Origin: an uncultured Ruminococcus sp.
GTDB lineage: Bacteria > Bacillota > Clostridia > Oscillospirales > Ruminococcaceae
Assembly (NCBI GenBank): GCA_902780695.1
Contig: CACZGM010000001.1
Coordinates: 21,277 to 85,276 of the forward strand
Reading direction: 5' to 3'
DNA length: 64,000 nucleotides
Shown here: piece after piece, positions 19,301 to 25,559 of the stretch
How positions within the stretch are numbered: the stretch's first letter is position 1
How the letters are laid out: every line of letters begins with the position of its first letter
Notes under the pieces: generated by a model
The model's database searches: none
What the model saw: only the letters and a program-made list of their open reading frames with translations
Told to the model about the DNA's origin: nothing
Program-made: the position numbers and the translations under genes

Positions 19301-21353
19301 TATAATCTATGACCCGAAGGAGCGCGGCATAAAGCTCACCGCGTCCTCCGACCGCGACAGCTATGACGCGGGAGATACCGCAAAGCTGAAGGTGAAAGCT
19401 GTCGATAACAACGGAGTTCCCGTAGAGGGTGCGACCGTACTGCTGAGCATGGTTGACGAAGCGGCTTTCGCGATAGCGGATCAGAATGCCGCCCCTCTCT
19501 CCGACCTGTACAGATATATAAACTATCCGTTCGCCGTCGATTATATCAGCTATATACAGCACTTCGCAGATAACGGCAGTGCCGGCGAAAAGGGCGGCGG
19601 CGGTCCGAGTGCGTCAAGAAAGGATTTCAGGGACACCGCTTATTTCGCCTCCGCAGAGACCGACAGCGACGGATACGCGTTCTTCACGGCGGAGCTGCCG
19701 GATAACCTCACCACATGGAGAGCAACATTTGTCGCGGTATATGACACCGACGAGGACAGAATGATGTCCGGTACGTCAAGACTGCCGGTAGTCGCGACAC
19801 GCCCGCTGTTCATCACACCCGTGATGCATACGCAGTTCGTCGCCGGCGACGATATCGCGGTAAGCGCAAAGTGCGCGGGACTGCCTTCGAGCGAGAAAAT
19901 GACCGTCCGCATAACCGGTGACGGCACGGACGAAACTTTTGAGATAGGACAGCAGGAGACCGCGAACTTCGGCAAGCTGCCCGTCGGCGAGTATAAAGTG
20001 ATGTTCGGCGCGGAGTACGGCGAAAACAGCGACGCTGTGGAAATGACGCTTACCGTTTCAGAAACACTGCTTGAAACGGATATCACAAATTTCTGCGGCC
20101 TTAAAGAGCTTTCATCTCATATCGCGCCTACAAAGTGGCCTGCAAGAATAGCTTTCTTCGACAAGGAATATATGTTCGGCACGGAGCTCCTCTACAACCT
20201 TGCCTGCTACACGGGCGAAAGCCTTGATATGCGCCTCGGCGCTGCCTATGCGGCAAAAGAGCTCGGCTATATGACGGACGAGGAGATCGCGGAGATGTTC
20301 GCGGACGAGACAGCCGAGGGCTACGCGAGACTTCTGCCCGGGTCGGAGACAAGCAGCAGACTAACGGCGCTGATGTGTGCGGCAGTTCCCGGATCGGTCG
20401 GCACACACGCGAAGAATGCTCTCGAAAACGGACTCGGTGCGATCGATCAGGCTCCCGCAAACTATATGGGACTCGCGGCACTCGGCGAGCCGGTGCTGAA
20501 CGATATCAAGAGCTTTGCGGAAACCTACACTACTGCCGACAGGACCGACAGCCTGTATCTTGCGGCGGCGCTCGCCTACTGCGGCGATTATCAGGCAGCC
20601 TATGACGCATATATCAGCTGTGTTCCGGATATCACGGTAAATGACAGCGACCCCGATAACCCCTTCGCTTATGTTCCCGACGAGTCCGGCAGTGCGGATG
20701 AAGCAGTAACGAAAGCGGCGCTTATTACCGCTTCCCTGCTGGATATGCCGGAAGCGGAGTATTTCGCAAGATATCTGATCTCCGACCGCACGGTTTACAG
20801 CGGATACGCGCTGGAGCTTGTTATCTATCTTGAAAACTACATCCCGAAGACCGAGGGCGATGCGGTATTCACCTATGAGCTTGACGGAAACAAGATGACC
20901 GAAAAGCTCGACCGTCATCACCCGACCATACTCGAATTCAGCAGAGATCAGTTTGAGAACGCAAACTTCAATGTACTCTCCGGAGATGTATATACCATAT
21001 CCCACTATGTCGGAAGAGTTGACCGCAGCGAAAAGTCTCCGTCCGTAAAGGTGACAAAGTCCTACGAAGGCACATTCGGCGTGGGCGAGACAATAACCGT
21101 GCATATCCACTCTTCGCCTTACTGCGCGGTATATGATGTCGTTCCGTCCTGCGGAAGACTTGTCGGAAGCAGCAAGGGACAGCTTGTCCGCCTTTACACC
21201 GACATGAACGGAAACGCGCAGTACACCTTCAACGTCTCCACTGCCGGAAACTATGTCACGGAGCCCGCTGTTGTTTACAGCAGCAGCGACGATTCGTGGG
21301 GAATGTCCGCGCGCGGTGAGATAACTGTGAGTGACACCAATGAAACTGCATGA
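16308..21353 (+). CDS. Membrane-anchored alpha-2-macroglobulin-like protein with anti-sigma-type N-terminus
   Basis: This protein has 1,681 residues. Residues 1-40 are cytosolic and charged, and begin MKKDKLSDAVGMIGSDIIEEADE. That resembles the start of anti-sigma proteins found after ECF-type genes in Clostridia. One membrane segment follows (about 41-62), then a Ser/Thr/Ala linker and a long extracellular part. The ectodomain shows bacterial alpha-2-macroglobulin features: an MG-type repeat with DREAYLPTDTVNVWG, a bait-region-like stretch with a GEKGGGGPSASRKD loop, and the A2M core LPDNLTTWRATFVAVYDTDED followed by RPLFITPVMHTQFVAGDD. The C-terminal part has helical-toroid-like repeats. 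The CxEQ thioester motif is not visible, so covalent trapping is unlikely. Family members inhibit or trap proteases. Here proteolysis of the ectodomain could signal inward to the sigma factor, which is inference. Translation is coupled to the sigma gene. Confidence 0.82.
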   Translation: MKKDKLSDAVGMIGSDIIEEADEKRQQQPEKPQRRRKPIYIAAAVFTAAAAAITGVVVVPKLTNNGITTASTETAAVTEAPVSVTATSGTTSAAVTDTAVPFSRERRRSSIISGIEAVGYESGDIASDSEFRIDLFNDVSEEELRSHLKLETGGEFTLTRGGDGSYLLKTENAFEKGSMVRFTAADDNGDICDSWAFRTAENFDVASTYPYDGCTGIFLGTGIEVDFTTRPAADGIEEYIEITPDIGADISVNDKTLYIIPKNGLQPDTVYNVKLKTGLPSLYGGALGADNEFSFRTTVYSYYGERSFLMTGSTSSGFSETFIPGDQPCVEIQCSDNLRKLEFETHLYRFGSSDDYFSAVKERADSIWASDAITDTSGLTEVFTSKEVPFTRESTSGSSVRSSYIMLPDDLAEGYYIADIKTKDGDGAEYAIQYMIQVCPVSVYALSLGEENVFFVNDTVTGQPLSGAKITMTVGEKEYEGVVGSDGTAYIKTGGEHGRAVLNIGAKGSRYIDSYILSDAENVVYEDLYYLYLFTDREAYLPTDTVNVWGVIVPKISGTELPDDLKLRLDSTSKPVTVEPDGTFRVKFALDSHEETWWDPITLMSGNDEIISKSIQVHDYVKPTYVVDIDAPEYLIMPQLEPFDVSLNASYYEGTPAEGLIFSYVQYAGGESTPKMPKTDGTGSTSARISCSDSEALNSWKMGTFDAAYVLTGVENSYTDYDARIPVFSRDRMDESEYDPETNTLTVSLYDMNFDRIEEFLDTTTYDGYYRWGGDYDILKGKPADSRVSVTLNHSWSEKTESGSYYDYIEKKQIPTYRYEYRNEELGPFYADSENGKAVFTDLPINDNDYYWLRISYPDSLGQTVQNDIYVTSAAYNGLVVYSSDGSVMVYDGKSDNLVFRLDAQSEGTREAGYYSTYAAFSENENIKFDLRCSSGETAFTGKVLFTVYQSDFITCEVHDLESSSSFTYRAEKDCIPDARYEGAFFDGRHVYKVYGSSIIYDPKERGIKLTASSDRDSYDAGDTAKLKVKAVDNNGVPVEGATVLLSMVDEAAFAIADQNAAPLSDLYRYINYPFAVDYISYIQHFADNGSAGEKGGGGPSASRKDFRDTAYFASAETDSDGYAFFTAELPDNLTTWRATFVAVYDTDEDRMMSGTSRLPVVATRPLFITPVMHTQFVAGDDIAVSAKCAGLPSSEKMTVRITGDGTDETFEIGQQETANFGKLPVGEYKVMFGAEYGENSDAVEMTLTVSETLLETDITNFCGLKELSSHIAPTKWPARIAFFDKEYMFGTELLYNLACYTGESLDMRLGAAYAAKELGYMTDEEIAEMFADETAEGYARLLPGSETSSRLTALMCAAVPGSVGTHAKNALENGLGAIDQAPANYMGLAALGEPVLNDIKSFAETYTTADRTDSLYLAAALAYCGDYQAAYDAYISCVPDITVNDSDPDNPFAYVPDESGSADEAVTKAALITASLLDMPEAEYFARYLISDRTVYSGYALELVIYLENYIPKTEGDAVFTYELDGNKMTEKLDRHHPTILEFSRDQFENANFNVLSGDVYTISHYVGRVDRSEKSPSVKVTKSYEGTFGVGETITVHIHSSPYCAVYDVVPSCGRLVGSSKGQLVRLYTDMNGNAQYTFNVSTAGNYVTEPAVVYSSSDDSWGMSARGEITVSDTNETA

Positions 21354-22317
21354 TCGCAACCTACTGCGCACTGCCGCGGTGACTGCCGCAGCGGCTGTAC
21401 TCGCCGGCTGCGGAAACGGCGCGGCGGTGCAGACCTCCGCGCTCCCGCCCCCGGCGGTATTGTCAGCGGAGACAATTGCGGAGGAGACACCCGCGGCAGC
21501 CGGATATACTCCGCACTCCGAGCTTCTTGACTGCCTTTATTACAGCGACCGCGACTTCCACATCTACGACGAGCGCAGCACGATATACGAAACGAAGGGC
21601 AGAGTGCTGTGCGCCGTGGCTCCGCATCATCTTGCGGCGGGACATTTCATCGCGGGAATGTACCGTACCGCCGCCGAAACAAGGAACGATATCGACACAG
21701 TGGTTCTTGTCGCACCGATGCACTACGATTCCGCGAATGTGCTATGTACAAGCTCCCGCAGCTTCGCAACGGCGTTCGGCACAGCGGAAACGGACACGGA
21801 GATAACGGATATGTTCGTGTCACGTCTCGGCGCGGCAAAGGACGACTATATGACCGAATTTGACCACAGCGCGTCGTCGCATATACCGTTTATCAGTTAT
21901 TACCTGCCGGACGCGAAGATCGCGTGCCTGCTCGTTTCACCGAAGGAGAGCGCCGATCTGCCGGAACGCCTGTCGGAGCTGCTGTATGAGATCTCGGAAA
22001 AAAAGAGCTGTCTGTTCGCGTTTTCGATAGATTTCTCGCATTATCTCGAACCCGATGAAGCGGCAGCTCACGACAAGGAAACGTATGAAGCGGTGATGTC
22101 CGGCGATACCGGGCGGATAGAGCGTTTCACGAATTCCAATGTGGACACGCCGTATTGTCTGAGCACGTTCGTCCGGCTTTCGGAGAAGCTCGGCGGAAAT
22201 ATCATACCGGCCGACAACGGCAATACCTTTACCGTCGGCAGCAAGCCATACAGCCGTTCGCAGTTCCCGGAGGGCGTGACAAGTTACTTTGTGTTCCTCT
22301 GCAAGAGAGATTTTTGA
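21340..22317 (+). CDS. MEMO / AmmeMemoRadiSam B-family lipoprotein
   Basis: This 325-residue protein has a lipoprotein signal (hydrophobic segment, then VLAGC). The mature part matches the MEMO1/AmmeMemoRadiSam B family, with APHHLAAGHFIAGMYR, VLVAPMHYDS, FDHSASSHIPFISYY and AFSIDFSHYLEPDEAAAHD. The conserved His, Asp and Cys-region residues correspond to the family's putative metal site. Family function in bacteria is unsettled; the fold resembles class III dioxygenases. It overlaps the A2M gene by 14 bp and so belongs to the operon. A surface location next to a protease-trap-like protein is unusual for a family mostly known as cytosolic. The ATG at 21340 is chosen; a GTG at 21331 is possible. 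Confidence 0.85.
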   Translation: MKLHDRNLLRTAAVTAAAAVLAGCGNGAAVQTSALPPPAVLSAETIAEETPAAAGYTPHSELLDCLYYSDRDFHIYDERSTIYETKGRVLCAVAPHHLAAGHFIAGMYRTAAETRNDIDTVVLVAPMHYDSANVLCTSSRSFATAFGTAETDTEITDMFVSRLGAAKDDYMTEFDHSASSHIPFISYYLPDAKIACLLVSPKESADLPERLSELLYEISEKKSCLFAFSIDFSHYLEPDEAAAHDKETYEAVMSGDTGRIERFTNSNVDTPYCLSTFVRLSEKLGGNIIPADNGNTFTVGSKPYSRSQFPEGVTSYFVFLCKRDF

Positions 22318-22362
22318 GAGACTTTGAGAGACTTTGAGAGATTTTGAGAGATTTGAGAGAAG
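22312..22362 (+). repeat. Short tandem repeat after the MEMO gene
   Basis: Imperfect direct copies of GAGACTTTGA, about 10-12 bp each, four to five in a row, starting at the stop codon of the MEMO gene. Confidence 0.6.
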
Positions 22363-22379
22363 GGGCTCTGCCCCCCAAC

Positions 22380-22840
22380 CCCCCGCCAGCCCCCTTTAAA
22401 AAAGGGGGCTGGACACCCTAAACTAATGCAGTATTTCAGAGCGTACAGCTATGGGCAGCTTTTGACTGAAACGCAGTGGGGTTGGTAGAGATTCCGTTCC
22501 TAAAATAACAAATAACCGCACAGATTGTTAGTCTGTGCGGTTTCAATTTTACCATATATAGAAGAGAATAACTAACCGAGTGTGCTGTTGTTGCTGCTTT
22601 ATATGTGCGCTTCGTGCGCACTTTTGGCAGCAACTACCACTGCATCATGCAGTGCACCTTCCGATAGAAGAATGTCGCTACGCATTACGGAGCGGCGCGT
22701 TCGCCGCCCGCACAGATTGTTAGTCTGTGCGGTTTCTTTTTTACCATATATAGAAGAGAATAACTAACCGAGGTGCTGCACCTTCCGATAGAAGAATGTC
22801 GCTACGCATTACGCCGCGGGGCGTTCCCCGCCGCAGCGTA
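22380..22840. repeat. Composite palindromic repeat element, copies 2 and 3
   Basis: This stretch holds the CCAGCCCCC/GGGGGCTGG hairpin (about 22388-22412), two ACAGATTGTTAGTCTGT hairpins (about 22515-22540 and 22710-22735), the palindromes TGTGCGCTTCGTGCGCA and CACTGCATCATGCAGTG, and two AGAAGAATGTCGCTACGC cores (22668 and 22790). The hairpins probably also serve as bidirectional terminators between the convergent MEMO gene and kinase operon. The gap 22318-22840 has no supported gene. Confidence 0.7.
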
Positions 22841-25522
22841 TCAGATGATCGCCCTGATCTTCTCCGCGGTCTCAGTCAGCATTTCCTTCAGTTCTGTATT
22901 ATGCTCGGCAATATACTCTCTGTCGTCATTCTTCGCGGCATTTTCGAGCGCCTTCGCAAGCTCCGATATGCTGTCCGCGCCCACCGTCTTGGACACGCTT
23001 TTGAGCGAATGAACAAGTATGCGGTAATTCTCCAGATCGCCGGTCTCATACGAACGGCACAGATCCGAGAGCCGGTTCTCCGCCGTTCCCGCGTAGTCGG
23101 TCAGCATCTCACAGTAGAACCCGAGATCTCCCGCGCAGTACGCAAGCCCGGACTTCACCGACAATCCCGCCCTGCTCAGCCCTGCAAGCACTTCATCGCC
23201 GCTTCCGGGGCTTTTTGCCTTGTTCTCCGCACCGTGAGCGTTATCTGCGCTGTCGTCCGCCGGTGCGAATTCCAGAATACCGTCCGTATCTTCGGAGCTG
23301 TCTGCGGGCGCTCCGGCTGCGGCTTCCCGCTTGCCGGAAGGCTCGTCCTGTATTTCCGCGCACTCCTTCGGCAGATATTCCGCCAGCGTTTCGGCAAGGC
23401 GTGATATCTCGATAGGCTTGGAAAGATAATCGTCAAAGCCCGCTTCAAGATACATCTCCTTCGCGCCGTTCACCGCGTTCGCCGTCAGCGCGATAACATC
23501 GGTCTCGTCGGGGATCAGATGCTCCTCACGCAGCTTTTCCAGTGTTTCTATGCCGTCCATTTTCGGCATCATGTGGTCAAGGAAAAGTATGTCGTAGGTC
23601 TTGCTGCGCATGATCTCTATGGTCTCCGCGCCCGACAGCGCCGTATCAGCTTTTATGCCGAACAGCCTGAGCAGATTTTCGGCGACCTTTATGTTCATAT
23701 CATTGTCGTCGGTGACAAGCACCCTTGCGCCGGGATATGACGCTCTCGCCTTTTCCCTGCGCTCCGCGCGGTTCGCGTGACGCTCAAGGATATTGCCGAT
23801 AGGCTTCTCATCGTAAATTCCCTGCTTTATCTCAAAGGAGAACACCGAGCCGACGCCGTAAACGCTCTCGACTTCGAGCTTGCTGTCCATGAGTGCCAGC
23901 AGCTTGGTGACTATCGCCATTCCGAGACCCGTACCCTCTATATTGCGGTTTCTTGTCTCGTCAAGCCTCGAAAAGGACTCGAACAGCTTTTCCATGTCTT
24001 CCTGTCTTATGCCTATGCCGGTATCCTTCACCGATACCGCGAGAACTATCTCGCCGTCGGAACGGCTTTTGCCCGATACGGAGAAGGTTATGCTGCCGCG
24101 CTCGGTGTACTTGACCGCGTTCGTGAGCAGATTGGTTATAACCTGCGACACTCTCACGTCGTCGCCGTACATCACGCCCGGAAGCTCCGGATCGGCTTTA
24201 ACGATGAATTCCAGTCCCTTCTTTCTTGCGCGTTCGGAAACGCTGTTCACAAGGTTGTTTATCATGGAGGCGGTATCGTATTTTACCGGGATTATCTCCA
24301 TTTTTCCGTCATTGATCTTTGAGAAGTCGAGTATGCTGTTGATAAGCGACAGAAGCGTTCTGCCCGCGGTCTGGATATTCTCCGAATATTCAAGGATATT
24401 GTCGCTGTCCGATTCCCGCAGTATCATCTCGTTCATGCCGAGTATTGCGTTTATCGGGGTGCGTATCTCGTGGGACATCTGCGCAAGGAAGTCGCCCTTT
24501 GCCTTGTTCGCGGCATCTGCGGCGGACTTTTCGAGCCGCAGCAGTTCCGTTTCGTAAGTTTTCTGCTGCTCGCTTATTTTGAGAGCCTCCGCCTCGCGTC
24601 CTATCTTCTGTTCATTGCGGTAGGCGAGGTAATAGAACAGCGCTATCAGCAGGAACACGACCGCATATACCACGACATTTACCGTCAGCTGCGAGTACAT
24701 CTCCTTGAACAGCTCGTCGTTCCCGACGACAATAACGACATACCACCGGTTCATTACCGAATCCGTGAACACGGTGCATTGCTTGCCGTTGACCTTTGTC
24801 TCGAAGCGTCCGGTGCCTGTGCTTTTCAGCTTTTCCATAAGCTCCGCACCGCCGTCGATATCTCCGACGGACTCGCCGTTAAGTGCGGTTTCCCTGTGTG
24901 CGACCACCGTTCCGTCGCGGTCGAGTATCATTCCGTAGCCCTTGCCGTTTATGCTGGTGTTGTCTATCACGTCCTGTATGTGGTTTGTATATACATCGAG
25001 CGCGATAACGCTCTCATGGTCTGAAAGCAGTCTGCATACCGATATCACCACCGCGCCCGTCTGCGCATCGACATAGGGCGGCACGATGACGAGTTCGCCT
25101 CGTCCCTCCCTGGCAAGCAAATACCAGTCGCGCTTGGTGGGCTCGTAACCCTCCGGCGGCACCCAGTTAAGTCCGTCGAAATACTTGCCCCCGATATATC
25201 CGTAAAGTCCGGTGTAGTTCTCGTCAAACTGGCTTTTGTGCCGCTGCGTTTCCTCCACGATATAGTCGAGTATCTTCTCCTCGGGCTCATTGTTCGCCAT
25301 CATGAAGTCAACGGTGTCACCCGTTATCCACAGCACGCTTCTGGCTGTATCAAGATAGTTTCCGAGACTTGCCGAGATACCCGTTGTCTTGTCTCCGCCG
25401 ACCTCATATATATTCGATACCGATATGCGGTAGAACAGATCAGACGTATATGCTATGACAAGAACCATTATTATCAGCGTAGTGGCAAGCGGGAGTGTAA
25501 GATTCAGCTTGTTCCTTTTCAC
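22841..25522 (-). CDS. Cache-sensor hybrid histidine kinase (dCache-HisKA-HATPase-REC-HPt)
   Basis: This protein has 893 residues. A membrane segment (about 8-28) precedes an extracellular double-Cache domain of about 260 residues containing the motif RDWYLLAREGRGE. A second membrane segment (about 276-298) leads to HisKA with SHEIRTP (about 348), HATPase (NLLTNAVKY, DTGIGI, GTGLGM), REC (VTDDNDMN, then LFLDHMMPKMDG with the acceptor Asp, and LSKP) and HPt with VHSLKSVSKTVG (His about 837). Cache domains bind small molecules such as amino or organic acids; the ligand is unknown. A linker LEFAPADD before HPt matches a motif in its neighbours. The GTG at 25522 follows AAAGGAG and is preferred over an in-frame GTG at 25555. 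It is last in the four-gene operon. Confidence 0.9.
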   Translation of the reverse strand: MKRNKLNLTLPLATTLIIMVLVIAYTSDLFYRISVSNIYEVGGDKTTGISASLGNYLDTARSVLWITGDTVDFMMANNEPEEKILDYIVEETQRHKSQFDENYTGLYGYIGGKYFDGLNWVPPEGYEPTKRDWYLLAREGRGELVIVPPYVDAQTGAVVISVCRLLSDHESVIALDVYTNHIQDVIDNTSINGKGYGMILDRDGTVVAHRETALNGESVGDIDGGAELMEKLKSTGTGRFETKVNGKQCTVFTDSVMNRWYVVIVVGNDELFKEMYSQLTVNVVVYAVVFLLIALFYYLAYRNEQKIGREAEALKISEQQKTYETELLRLEKSAADAANKAKGDFLAQMSHEIRTPINAILGMNEMILRESDSDNILEYSENIQTAGRTLLSLINSILDFSKINDGKMEIIPVKYDTASMINNLVNSVSERARKKGLEFIVKADPELPGVMYGDDVRVSQVITNLLTNAVKYTERGSITFSVSGKSRSDGEIVLAVSVKDTGIGIRQEDMEKLFESFSRLDETRNRNIEGTGLGMAIVTKLLALMDSKLEVESVYGVGSVFSFEIKQGIYDEKPIGNILERHANRAERREKARASYPGARVLVTDDNDMNIKVAENLLRLFGIKADTALSGAETIEIMRSKTYDILFLDHMMPKMDGIETLEKLREEHLIPDETDVIALTANAVNGAKEMYLEAGFDDYLSKPIEISRLAETLAEYLPKECAEIQDEPSGKREAAAGAPADSSEDTDGILEFAPADDSADNAHGAENKAKSPGSGDEVLAGLSRAGLSVKSGLAYCAGDLGFYCEMLTDYAGTAENRLSDLCRSYETGDLENYRILVHSLKSVSKTVGADSISELAKALENAAKNDDREYIAEHNTELKEMLTETAEKIRAII

Positions 25523-25559
25523 ATTTCCGCTCCTTTCGTGGAGATCAGTACTCACACGG

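Noticed and set aside
20361-21371. 336-codon frame antisense to the A2M-like gene
   Set aside because: It covers the conserved C-terminal part of the A2M protein, and its translation shows no family motif or start signal.
22796-23404. Plus-strand frame starting in the repeat and running over the Cache kinase HPt region
   Set aside because: Beyond the repeat core it is antisense to HPt and REC coding sequence and shows no domain.
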